Assembly: GCA_022792945.1 (NCBI GenBank)
Contig: JAAWBZ010000033.1
Span: 1 to 64,000 of the forward strand
Source of the DNA: Oscillospiraceae bacterium
GTDB taxonomy: Bacteria > Bacillota > Clostridia > Oscillospirales > Oscillospiraceae
Direction of reading: 5' to 3'
DNA: 64,000 bases
The notes beneath the pieces were generated by a model. That model was not told the DNA's origin and made no database searches. It was given only the letters and a program-made list of their open reading frames with translations. Positions 26,536 through 34,634 of this stretch are shown here, in pieces (within the stretch, counting starts at the first letter, position 1; every line of letters starts with the position of its first letter). The translations under genes were made by a program, and so were the position numbers.

Positions 26536-28665
26536 TCAGCGCACGGTCTTTCGGAACGCCGCCGAGTCCAGGATCAGCCGCAGCGTCCGCAGCGCCGCCT
26601 GCTCCAGCAGCGGCCGGCCCGGGAAGCGGGAGAACAGCTCGCCCGCGGCAAAGGCCATGCCGTCGTAGCCCCACTCGTCGCAGAGCACGTCTGATAGGAT
26701 GCGGTTGTCCAGGCTCAGCGCCTCGCCGCAGACGGCGATGGACGGGGCCAGCAGGGCCTTGGGCCGGCCCACGGCCACGGCGATCTCAAAGCCCTGGAGC
26801 TCCAGCTCCCGGAGGGTCCGCTCGGTCATGGTGACCTCCACGGTGCTCTCCACATGGCGCAGCGCCGCCATGGCATGCTGCTGGCAGCCCTGGATCAGCC
26901 ACGCCGCCGAGAGGCCCGCCACCACCGGGTCCTCGGAGAACGCGCCGTGGTAGCAGTCGGTTCTGGGGTCACGGTGGACCGTGGCCGACGGGGAGAGCCA
27001 GAGGTCCACGCCGAACTCCCGCATCTCCCGGCCCACGGCGCTGCCCACACTGTGCAGCAGCTCGCGGTCGAAGGAGCAGCCCAGCAGGCTCGGGACCGGG
27101 AAGGCCGTGGCGTACTGGTGGGAGACCACGTCGCCGTCGGTATTTTTGACGTCCCGGGTGACGCGGACGCCGTCGCAGCCCTTGGCCACGGTGATGGCGG
27201 GAATACCGTACTTGTCCCACAGGTCCGCCGACGCGCCCCAGGCCCCCGGCACGCCCGCCTGGCAGGCCCCGAAGGAGCAGACCAGCGCCCGCAGGTCGTG
27301 GTCGTCCATGACGGCCACCAGCTGCCTGAGGTCGTAGCGGCCCTCGTAGACGTCGGCCAGGCGGATGCCGGGCTTGCCGCCGCGGCAGCCGGAGAATTTG
27401 CGGGCGTAGCGCACCTCCCGCAGCGGCACCTGCCGGGGGGAGAGGCGCATGGCGTGCTGCCGCGCGGCGTTGCGCTCGGCCTCCTCGCCGGGGTAGGTGA
27501 AGGCCCGCGCGCCCTTGCGGGAACGGACGGTGAGGGCCGGAGCCTCGATGCAGTTGCGCACCTGGACCGTGACGATGGGCTTGGGGACGTAGACGCTCCC
27601 TGCGATGGTGGTGGCGCGGCTGTGGAAGCCGATGCGGATGTCGTAATACCCCTCGTCCAGCCGCCACACGGCGTTGTGCCGGTCAAACCGGGACAGCTCC
27701 GACACCGGGAAAGCCAGGCGGACGGTCTCCGAGTCCCCCGGCGCCAGGAGGCATGTCTTGGCAAAGCAGTCCATCATGTACACCGGCCGGGACACCGGCT
27801 CCTCGGGATAGGAGAAGTAGACCTGCAAAACCTCCCGGACGGGCCAGGTATCGCCGGCGTTCTCGATGGTGGCGTCCACGGTGATGTTGCCGTTGTCCAG
27901 GCCCACCGCGTAGCCGGTGAGGCGGGACTTGCCGTAGCCCAGGCCGTAGCCGAAGGGGTAGAGCACGTCCTTGTTGAAGGAATCGTAGTAGCGGTAGCCG
28001 GTGTACAGGTCCAGCTGTCCCGCGGCCTTGTCGAACTGCTGCGGGCTGACCGGCCAGGTGTCCGGGAGCTTGCCGCAGAACACCTCGCGGCCCGTCAGCA
28101 GGTCCGCCAGGGCCGCGCCGCCCTCCTGTCCGGCGATGCCCATATACACGATGGCCGAGAACAGCGGCGACGCCTCGGCAATGTCCATATACCCCGGGGT
28201 GTTGAGCACCAGCACCGAGCGCTCAAACACGGCGGTGACAGCGCGGATCAGGTCCATCTCCTCCCCGCGGAGGTTCCAGTCGTAGCCGTCGTGGGGCCGG
28301 GTGACGACCACGACGGCGGCCTTGCAGCGGCGGGCGGTCTCGCGGAGGGCGTTTTGGTCCAGGGGCAGCTCGCCGCCGCCTTTCTCCAGCGCGTGGGAGC
28401 GGTACTGGTGGGCCAGCAGGCCGTCTGGCTCCACGCCCCCGGCGGCGCACAGGCCGTCGAGCACGTTGACGCGCCGCCAGGGCTGGATGCCGGCGGTCAG
28501 CGCCGTGCGCACCTGCCCGATGCCGTACACCGCCACCGGCAGCGGCGTGTCCCCCTCGGGCCTGAGGGGCAGGGCGTGATGGGTGTTTTTCAGCAGCACC
28601 ATACTGCCGGCCGCCGCCGCGCGGGCCACCAGGGCGCTCTCCTGCATTCGCGGGCTGATTTCCAT
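26536..28665 (-). CDS. Circularly permuted GH3-like protein lacking clear catalytic residues
   Basis: A 709-residue protein. The N-terminal half matches the GH3 C-terminal domain (MVLLKNTHHALPL; FGYGLGYG) and its Fn3-like domain, and the C-terminal half matches the GH3 barrel (FSEDPVVAGLSAAWLIQG; ERTLRELELQGFEIAV), so the order is permuted as in many Firmicute beta-glucosidases. Key barrel motifs are changed: where homologues have a KHFACN-type block it reads QQHAMAAL, the MTSYN-type block is missing, and the nucleophile segment (usually VMTDW) reads GMAFAAGE. No signal peptide. AAAGGAGG supports the ATG at 28665. It may be a non-catalytic binding or regulatory relative. Confidence 0.78.
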   Translation of the reverse strand: MEISPRMQESALVARAAAAGSMVLLKNTHHALPLRPEGDTPLPVAVYGIGQVRTALTAGIQPWRRVNVLDGLCAAGGVEPDGLLAHQYRSHALEKGGGELPLDQNALRETARRCKAAVVVVTRPHDGYDWNLRGEEMDLIRAVTAVFERSVLVLNTPGYMDIAEASPLFSAIVYMGIAGQEGGAALADLLTGREVFCGKLPDTWPVSPQQFDKAAGQLDLYTGYRYYDSFNKDVLYPFGYGLGYGKSRLTGYAVGLDNGNITVDATIENAGDTWPVREVLQVYFSYPEEPVSRPVYMMDCFAKTCLLAPGDSETVRLAFPVSELSRFDRHNAVWRLDEGYYDIRIGFHSRATTIAGSVYVPKPIVTVQVRNCIEAPALTVRSRKGARAFTYPGEEAERNAARQHAMRLSPRQVPLREVRYARKFSGCRGGKPGIRLADVYEGRYDLRQLVAVMDDHDLRALVCSFGACQAGVPGAWGASADLWDKYGIPAITVAKGCDGVRVTRDVKNTDGDVVSHQYATAFPVPSLLGCSFDRELLHSVGSAVGREMREFGVDLWLSPSATVHRDPRTDCYHGAFSEDPVVAGLSAAWLIQGCQQHAMAALRHVESTVEVTMTERTLRELELQGFEIAVAVGRPKALLAPSIAVCGEALSLDNRILSDVLCDEWGYDGMAFAAGELFSRFPGRPLLEQAALRTLRLILDSAAFRKTVR

Positions 28666-28716
28666 ATAGAAGGGCCTCCTTTCAGCGTGCAGAGGGAATC
28701 GAATTTCTCTGCCTCT

Positions 28717-28814
28717 ACTATACTCCTTTCCGCCGCTGAACACAATCGGAACTTTTCTATTTTTTCTCAGCCGACCGAATTCCCGGGAACCCGCCGGAGC
28801 ACGGCGGGTATACT
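28717..28814. promoter_or_regulatory. Divergent promoter region
   Basis: A leftward -10 TATAGT (28722-28717) serves the GH3-like gene and a rightward TATACT (28809-28814) serves the small secreted protein. Neither has a convincing -35. The AT-rich middle is the only other notable feature. Confidence 0.4.
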
Positions 28815-28841
28815 GGAAATAACTTACAAAGGAGGGACGGC

Positions 28842-29528
28842 ATGAGACGAACGAGACTTGTATGGGCCGCAGCCATGTGGGCCGCGGCGGTGATGGTGCT
28901 GGCCGGCTACACGGAGGCCGGCGCGCTGCGCCCTGCGGAGGCCCCGCCGCGTCAGGCGGAGACAGCGGTGCTGCCGGACCTGCCGGCGCTGCCGGCAGCC
29001 GCGGAGGCGCCGGCAGCGCCGGAACCGGAGCCCTGGACCCCGCCGGAGGGATCGCTGCGGGTGGTGGTCCGGGACGGGAGCGGCCAATGCGGCCCGCTCC
29101 AGGTGCTGGACGAACAGGGCGCTGTGCTCTGTGAGGCAGAGGCGAACGAGCTGGGCGCATACGTCCTGACGCTGCCGCCGGGGCGGTACACCCTGGCGGC
29201 GGCGGACGGGCAGTCGGCGTCCTTCCGGCTGCTGGAGAACGCGGCGGTGGACGAGGCCGCAGGCAGCGGCTGGAGTGACGGAGAGATCCTGCACCTGGAC
29301 GGCACGCCCCGATGTATGCTCCGCCTGCTGCGCACGGCCCCGGAGCCGGTGGTCTACACCCTCACCGGCCCCGGCTGCGAGGAGAGCCGCGTCCTGGGCG
29401 GCGAGGCGGAGGCGGCCATGTTCGCGGGGCTGCTGCCGGGGACGTATCTCCTCCGGGGCAGCGACGGCTCCCTCCGGGAGCTTGCCTTGGACACACAGCA
29501 GCCGGAGTGGGTGGTCGGTTTGGACTAG
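28842..29528 (+). CDS. Small secreted protein, beta-sandwich (prealbumin-like)
   Basis: A 228-residue exported protein. A hydrophobic signal (WAAAMWAAAVMVLAGYTEAG) is followed by a Pro/Ala-rich linker to about 67 and two similar beta-rich repeats of about 75 residues, with LPPGRYTLAAADG and LLPGTYLLRGSDG as paired strands, the pattern of SpaA/transthyretin-like domains. The signal ends LAGY; a lipoprotein would have LAGC, so the anchoring cysteine may have been lost by one base change. GGAGGG precedes the ATG. Function unknown. Confidence 0.65.
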   Translation: MRRTRLVWAAAMWAAAVMVLAGYTEAGALRPAEAPPRQAETAVLPDLPALPAAAEAPAAPEPEPWTPPEGSLRVVVRDGSGQCGPLQVLDEQGAVLCEAEANELGAYVLTLPPGRYTLAAADGQSASFRLLENAAVDEAAGSGWSDGEILHLDGTPRCMLRLLRTAPEPVVYTLTGPGCEESRVLGGEAEAAMFAGLLPGTYLLRGSDGSLRELALDTQQPEWVVGLD

Positions 29529-29625
29529 AGAAACAGCGTGCAAGGCAGGCGGCGGCCGGTCTTGCACGTTTTTTGATTCGTTTTCCGCAGCTTCAGAGAA
29601 ATTTTCCGGTTCTCCGCGGCGGCGT

Positions 29626-29841
29626 TCAGCGCCTCAGCCATCCGTGCGGCGCGCGCCGGGAGCGGCAGCTCCCCCCGGGCCAGGATCCCACGCCCCCGTG
29701 CGCCAGACTGCACCGCGCGATGGTGCACGACTGGCTGCCAAAGCCGCACCCGCCGCAGCGCCCGCACAGCCGCATGGGGCTGAGCCCGCAGCTGAGCCCG
29801 CACAGGGCGGGCCACGGGCCGTTTCGCGCAAATCCTTTCAT
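29626..29841 (-). pseudogene. DUF3795-like Cys-rich protein, truncated or frameshifted
   Basis: The frame from an ATG at 29841 reads WPALCGLSCGLSPMRLCGRC then GCGFGSQSCTIARCSLAHGG, the Cys-rich zinc-binding start of DUF3795-type proteins, which usually run to about 150 residues. Right after HGGV a run of G bases is reached and the frame ends; another frame continues with a helical stretch (ARMAEALNAAAENRKIS). The start overlaps the GIY-YIG stop as ATGA. A short functional peptide cannot be excluded. Confidence 0.5.
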
Positions 29842-30101
29842 CCTGTTTCTCCCATTCCGGAAAAGCCCGCGCACAGCGCCAGCTTCTCCGCCCGCGTCAT
29901 GCGCTTGAAGGCCGCCTCCCGCCGCAGAGCCTCCGGCTTCGTCTCAAACGCCTCGTAGTAGCACAGCGCCACCGGCCGGCGGGAGCGGGTGTATTTGGCG
30001 CCCCGGCCGGCGTTGTGGGCCGCCATGCGCCGCCGGAGGTCGCAGGTCCACCCGGCGTACAGCGTCCCGTCGGCGCAGCGGGCCAGATAGGCGTAGTGCA
30101 T
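29838..30101 (-). CDS. GIY-YIG nuclease superfamily protein (UPF0213/YhbQ-like)
   Basis: An 87-residue single-domain protein. The GIY-YIG core is YAYLARCADGTLYAGWTCDLRRRMAAHNAGRGAKYT, with the catalytic Arg and the later Glu (ALRREAAFKRM). Such small proteins are common in bacteria and several act as DNA nucleases. The ATG at 30101 follows GGGAGGTGAGGCC; the longer ORF start lies upstream of this site. Confidence 0.88.
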   Translation of the reverse strand: MHYAYLARCADGTLYAGWTCDLRRRMAAHNAGRGAKYTRSRRPVALCYYEAFETKPEALRREAAFKRMTRAEKLALCAGFSGMGETG

Positions 30102-30161
30102 GGCCTCACCTCCCTGTCTCCAGTATACCGCCCCTGTCAAGGCGTTTTTTCCATTTAGGTC

Positions 30162-30190
30162 TCGACAGCGGCCCGGCCGCGTGGTATAAT
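30162..30190 (+). promoter_or_regulatory. Promoter of the ceramidase-like gene
   Basis: TCGACA (30162-30167), 17 bp, TATAAT (30185-30190). The spacer contains GCGGCC-C-GGCCGC, a palindrome in the same position as those in the deoD and pyridoxal kinase promoters. Confidence 0.55.
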
Positions 30191-30222
30191 TTGACCGAAA
30201 AAGAAATTTAGGAGGCCCTGTT

Positions 30223-31575
30223 ATGTCCGATTTTCAGGCTGGCTTCGCCAGAGTCAACGTTACGCCCCCCATGGGCGTGTCCATCAACGGCTATTTCTTC
30301 GACCGCTTCGTCGAGGGCGTCCTGGACGAGCTGGAGGCCAACGCTGTGGCCCTTTCCTGCGGCGGGCAGCGCGCGGTGGTCATCGCCCTGGACAACTGCG
30401 AGATCGATCAGTACACCATGGACAGGTTCCGCGGGCAGATCGCCCGGGACTGCGGCGTCGAACCCGCCGCCATCCTCGTCCACACCACCCACACCCATGT
30501 GGCCCCCTTTGTAGGCCAGGATCCGGTGGACCGAGGCCGGCACGGCGAGGCCGAATATGAGGCCTACCTCACCCGCCAGCTCTCCGCCGCCGCCCAGCGG
30601 GCCTTCGCAGACCTGAAGCCCGCCAGGGCTGGCTGGGCCGTGGGACAGGCGCCGGGCATCTCCTTCCTGCGGCGCTTCCGCATGAAGGACGGCTCCATCC
30701 GCACCAACCCCGGCGTGGGCAATCCCGATATCGCGGCCCCCATCGGAGAGGTGGATGAGCGGGTCAACGTGGTGCGCATCGTCCGCCAGGGCGGCGCGGA
30801 TATCGTCATCGCCAACTTTGGCGTCCACCCAGACACCGTCGGCGGCAGCAAAGTCACCGCCGACTACCCCGGCTTTGCCCGCCGCACCCTGGAGCGCGCC
30901 CTGCCCCATACCCGGTGCGTGTTTCTCAACGGCGCCCAGGGCGACGTGAACCATGTGAACGTCCACGCCAGGGGCGGCGACTTCAACGGCCTGGAGCTGG
31001 ACAGCTTCGACGACGTGGCCCGCGGCTATGAGCACGCGGCCCACATGGGCCGGGTGATTGCCGGCGGCGTGCTCCAGGTGTATACCAAGGCGCACTTTGC
31101 GCCGGTGGAGGACCTGCGCTTTGCCGAGCGGCGGGTGGACCTGCCGTCCAACATGCCCACGGCGGAGGAAATGGTCCAGGCCAGCCGGTTCGTGGCCCTG
31201 CACCAGGCCGGACGGGACTGCGACATCCCCTTTGAGGGCATGGAGCTGACCACCGTGGTGGCCGAGTCCCTGCGGATGCAGCAGCTGGAGCACGGCCCGG
31301 AGAGCTTCCCCCTGCGCCTGACGGCGGTGGCCTTCGGCCCCATTGCCCTGCTGGGCATCCCGGGCGAGCCCTTCACGGGCATCGGCCTGGCGGTCAAGGC
31401 GGGGTCCAAGTTCCCCATGACCATGCCCTGCTGCCTGACCAACGGCTCGGAGGGCTACTTCCCCATGCAGGAGGCCTACGACGAGGGCGGCTACGAGGCC
31501 CGCTCATCCTGCTTCAGGGCTGGCGTCGCCGAGCGTATCGCGGAGGAAAGCCTGACGCTTTTGAACAGCCTGTAA
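30223..31575 (+). CDS. Neutral ceramidase N-terminal-like domain protein
   Basis: A 450-residue protein related to the N-terminal catalytic domain of neutral/alkaline ceramidases. Recognisable blocks are FQAGFARVNVTPPMGV, LVHTTHTHVAPF (metal-binding His pair), NFGVHPDTV and FLNGAQGDVNHVN. No signal peptide, unlike true secreted ceramidases, and the C-terminal Ig-like domain is absent, so the substrate is probably not ceramide. The family name is secure, the reaction is not. TAGGAGG precedes the ATG. Confidence 0.8.
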   Translation: MSDFQAGFARVNVTPPMGVSINGYFFDRFVEGVLDELEANAVALSCGGQRAVVIALDNCEIDQYTMDRFRGQIARDCGVEPAAILVHTTHTHVAPFVGQDPVDRGRHGEAEYEAYLTRQLSAAAQRAFADLKPARAGWAVGQAPGISFLRRFRMKDGSIRTNPGVGNPDIAAPIGEVDERVNVVRIVRQGGADIVIANFGVHPDTVGGSKVTADYPGFARRTLERALPHTRCVFLNGAQGDVNHVNVHARGGDFNGLELDSFDDVARGYEHAAHMGRVIAGGVLQVYTKAHFAPVEDLRFAERRVDLPSNMPTAEEMVQASRFVALHQAGRDCDIPFEGMELTTVVAESLRMQQLEHGPESFPLRLTAVAFGPIALLGIPGEPFTGIGLAVKAGSKFPMTMPCCLTNGSEGYFPMQEAYDEGGYEARSSCFRAGVAERIAEESLTLLNSL

Positions 31576-31591
31576 ATAAAAAGAATCAAAA

Positions 31592-31634
31592 AAATCGCCG
31601 GCCTTTTGCAAAGACCGGCGATTTGTGTTATAAT
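31592..31634 (+). promoter_or_regulatory. Terminator of ceramidase-like gene with embedded promoter of the DUF4317 gene
   Basis: AAATCGCCGG (31592-31601) pairs perfectly with CCGGCGATTT (31615-31624). The 13-base loop carries TTGCAA (31606-31611), which is exactly 17 bp before an extended -10, TGT-TATAAT (31629-31634). The hairpin is also related to the palindromic repeat family (TCGCCGGCCTTTT). Confidence 0.6.
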
Positions 31635-31665
31635 GGCGCAAACGCTTTTTTCCAAGGAGGAAACC

Positions 31666-32796
31666 ATGAACGATAAAGAAATTTCTGAGATCCGCCGGCG
31701 CTTCCGCGCCGACCGCTCCAACATCACCCATATCCGCGGCTGCTACGTCAACGACAACCGTGAGATCATCGCCTCCTTCGACCAGTCCATGGGCCTGGCC
31801 GCCGAGGAGGAGAAGGAAAAATACCTGGCGCTCCTCAAGCGCGCCCTCTCCGGCGTCCCGGGCAAAAACCTGCTGGACATCACCTTCCGCACCCAGCAGG
31901 TGGCCGACAGCGACGAGCACCGCCTCCTCTCCGCCCTGCGGGACTCCGCCCTGAAGGACGAGGAGATCGTCCAGGAGTTCTTCCAGAAGGTGGTCCAGGC
32001 CCTGACCATGGAGACCAGCTACCTCATCCTCCTGGCCCACGACGTCTACGACGTCCCCTACCGCGGCCGCGGCGGCGGACGGCTGGCGGACGCCTCGGAG
32101 AACCAGTTTTCCTACGTCGTCTGCGCCGTCTGCCCGGTAAAGGAGACCAAGCAGCAGCTCTGCTACAGCCCCGAGGAGCGCCGCTTTGTCAACCGCCGGG
32201 CCGACTACGCCGCCGCGCCGCCGGAGCTGGGCTTCCTGTTCCCGGCCTTCGACGACCGCAGCACCAACCTCTATAACGCCCTCTACTACATCCACAACAC
32301 GTCCCAGGTCCATGAGGACTTCATCGACGCCATCTTTCACACCGAGCCGCCCATGGCCCCCGACGAGCAGCGGGAGACGTTCCAGGCGGTGCTGGCCGGC
32401 TCGCTGGAGGAGGACTGCAGCCTGGACGTGGTGCAGACGGTCCACGAGCAGCTCTGCGGCCTGATCGCCGAGCACAAGGCCAGCCGCGAGCCGGAGCCGC
32501 TGGTCATCACCAAGGTGCAGGTGGAGGACGTGCTGGCGGCCTGCGGCGTGCCGGAGCAGGGCGTGGAGCGGTTCGGCCAGAGCTTTGACGAGGAGTTCGG
32601 CCCGGACGCGATTTTAAGCCCCAGCAACATCGTGGATCCCCAGCTGGCCCTGGTGACGCCGGACGTGACCATCAAGGTCAACCCAGAGCGCCGCGACCTG
32701 GTGGAAACCCGCGTCATCGCCGGCGCCAAGTACATCCTGGTCCGCGCCGACGAGGCTGTGGAGGTCAACGGGATCAATATCCATATCAACCAATAG
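31666..32796 (+). CDS. DUF4317 domain-containing protein
   Basis: A 376-residue cytoplasmic protein matching the Clostridia-specific DUF4317 family over its whole length (SNITHIRGCYVNDNREIIASF; ETSYLILLAHDVYDVPY). The function of the family is unknown. The ATG at 31666 follows AAGGAGG; the ORF extension upstream covers the promoter. Transcribed alone, ending at the hairpin at 32801. Confidence 0.85.
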   Translation: MNDKEISEIRRRFRADRSNITHIRGCYVNDNREIIASFDQSMGLAAEEEKEKYLALLKRALSGVPGKNLLDITFRTQQVADSDEHRLLSALRDSALKDEEIVQEFFQKVVQALTMETSYLILLAHDVYDVPYRGRGGGRLADASENQFSYVVCAVCPVKETKQQLCYSPEERRFVNRRADYAAAPPELGFLFPAFDDRSTNLYNALYYIHNTSQVHEDFIDAIFHTEPPMAPDEQRETFQAVLAGSLEEDCSLDVVQTVHEQLCGLIAEHKASREPEPLVITKVQVEDVLAACGVPEQGVERFGQSFDEEFGPDAILSPSNIVDPQLALVTPDVTIKVNPERRDLVETRVIAGAKYILVRADEAVEVNGINIHINQ

Positions 32797-32800
32797 GAAA

Positions 32801-32838
32801 AGACAAGGCAGGCCGCAAGGGTCTGCCTTGTCTCCGTT
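32801..32838. terminator. Bidirectional terminator
   Basis: AGACAAGGCAG (32801-32811) pairs exactly with CTGCCTTGTCT (32823-32833), flanked by A-rich and T-rich ends, between converging genes. Confidence 0.75.
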
Positions 32839-33348
32839 TCACGTTTTCTTCCGCGTCAGGCAGGCTCCGGCGGCGCCTCCGAGCAGGACAAGCGGCGCGG
32901 CCCGGACGAACAGCCACTCCAGCGCGTGCAGCGAGGCGCCGAGGACCGCGGTTTCAGGCTGGCTGTAGTCCCAGCCCAGGTAAGGGCTGGGGAACACGAT
33001 CAGGGCCGCGAAAACCGCCGCGGTCGCCGTACACAGCAGCACGAAAAACCAATGAAGCGCGCGCTGCTCCGCCGCCCTCCGGCGCGCAAGCTGCAGGTTG
33101 ATGACCTCCAGCTTCTCGGAAATGGCACTGAGCGCATCCGCCCTCGTCTCGGCCAGCGTCTCGCCCAGCAGGGTGCTGACCGGCGTTTCCAACGCCTCGG
33201 ACAGGGAGATCAGCAGCTCGGCGTCCGGGACCGACCGGCCCTGCTCCCATTTCGAGACGGTCTGCCGCACCACATTCAGCCGCGCGGCCAGCTCCTCCTG
33301 TGAAAGCCCTTTGGATTTTCTGACTGCCTTTATGTTTTCACTCAGCAT
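32839..33348 (-). CDS. Xre-family regulator with C-terminal membrane segments
   Basis: A 169-residue protein. Residues 1-65 form a helix-turn-helix (SENIKAVRKSKGLSQEELAARLNVVRQTVSKWEQGRSVPD), then a short helical linker and two hydrophobic segments (WFFVLLCTATAAVFAALIVF; APLVLLGGAAGACL). This membrane-attached Xre layout is common in Clostridia and its signal is unknown. The ATG at 33348 follows AAAGGAGG. It is transcribed after the UroD-like gene in the same direction. Confidence 0.85.
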   Translation of the reverse strand: MLSENIKAVRKSKGLSQEELAARLNVVRQTVSKWEQGRSVPDAELLISLSEALETPVSTLLGETLAETRADALSAISEKLEVINLQLARRRAAEQRALHWFFVLLCTATAAVFAALIVFPSPYLGWDYSQPETAVLGASLHALEWLFVRAAPLVLLGGAAGACLTRKKT

Positions 33349-33468
33349 CAGCGAGGACCTCCTTTCCCCGCCATGATACAGCAAAAGGCCCGTTGCGGCA
33401 AGCAACATCCATTAACATGACAGGAAACACCCGCCAAAAAGCTGCTTTTCTGCGGATGTCCGGCTTTT

Positions 33469-34533
33469 TTACCGCCGCAGCTCCAGAAGCTGCTCCCGGG
33501 TGCCGAACCGTTTGGCGCTCTCCACCAGGGCAGCCACGTTTTCCGGCTTGGTATTTTCGCCCAGGGCACAGCCCGAGCTGAGGATCAGGCCGCGGCCCTT
33601 CGTCGCCCCGACCAGCGCCCTGGCCTGGGACAGGACCGTCTCCGGCGCGCCGGTACACATGGGGTCGCTGGGGTTCAGGTTGCCCATGAGCACCACGCTC
33701 TCCGGGACTGCCGCCCGGGCGCGGCCCATGTCCACCTGCCAGTCCACCTCCAGAATGTCGGACCCCAGGCGGCCCATGTCCTCAATAATGGCGTTGGTGT
33801 TGCCGCAGATGTGGATGGAGTACGCCCCCGGCAGATCCCGCACCGCCTCCGCCACCTTTTTCTCATACGGCGCGGCGAATTCCCGGTACATGGCCGGGGA
33901 GATCAGGTTGGGGCTGGCGTAGGCGTCTCCCATGCTGGTGGCGTGGGCGCCCAGCTTCAGCATGGCCCGGGCGAAGCGGGTGTGGGCCTCGGTGCACCAG
34001 GCCAGGGCATGATGGACCACGTCCTCGTCCTCCTCGATGAGGTCCATCATCAGGTTCTGCGCGCCCCGCAGCAGGCACAGCAGGTCAAACGGCCCCTGGT
34101 CCGCCCGGCCCATGATGAACACATGGTCCCCGACGGCGCTGAGCAGCCGCTCGGTGGTCTCCAGCCACACCGGCAGGCGCGCGTCCTTCTCGGGATCGGG
34201 CATGTGGAGGGAATCAATGTCCCGCAGGTCCTCCAGAATGGGGCTGTTCTCATCCACCGCCGCCACGTCGCCCTCGCGGTAGGTCACCTTCGCGCCGCAG
34301 GCCTCGGCCAGGCTGGCGTCGTCCACGTCCACCACGCAGCCGTCGTAGCCGAAATGGTCCTGACAGGCGATGTGGCACTGGGCCATCTTGGCCGGGTCGC
34401 GGTTGACCTGGCCGATGTGGAAGCCGCTGTGGCGCACGCTGAATAAAAAGCTCTGGGGAATCACCGGCAGGCGGTCCGGCGTCTCGCCGCGCAGGACCGC
34501 CTCCACCCGCTCCCGGGAAGTCATTTCTTGCAT
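33469..34533 (-). CDS. Uroporphyrinogen decarboxylase family methyltransferase (MtaA/CmuA-like)
   Basis: A 354-residue protein with the URO-D barrel (TSRERVEAVLRGETPDRLPV; HICGNTNAIIEDMGRLGSDILEVDWQ; SSGCALGENTKPENV). The HxCG motif binds zinc in the MtaA/CmuA group, which moves methyl groups between corrinoid proteins and cofactors; this is not the heme-pathway enzyme. No corrinoid protein or activase is nearby, so its partner must be elsewhere. CAGGAGG precedes the ATG at 34533. Confidence 0.85.
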   Translation of the reverse strand: MQEMTSRERVEAVLRGETPDRLPVIPQSFLFSVRHSGFHIGQVNRDPAKMAQCHIACQDHFGYDGCVVDVDDASLAEACGAKVTYREGDVAAVDENSPILEDLRDIDSLHMPDPEKDARLPVWLETTERLLSAVGDHVFIMGRADQGPFDLLCLLRGAQNLMMDLIEEDEDVVHHALAWCTEAHTRFARAMLKLGAHATSMGDAYASPNLISPAMYREFAAPYEKKVAEAVRDLPGAYSIHICGNTNAIIEDMGRLGSDILEVDWQVDMGRARAAVPESVVLMGNLNPSDPMCTGAPETVLSQARALVGATKGRGLILSSGCALGENTKPENVAALVESAKRFGTREQLLELRR

Positions 34534-34634
34534 AGCTCTGTCCTCCTGTTGTGATGATCGTTCCTTTATCATAGCAGAGGCCGGAACGGGAAGTCTATGA
34601 TTTTCTAACGAAATTTTGTAAAATATTCCGGTCT

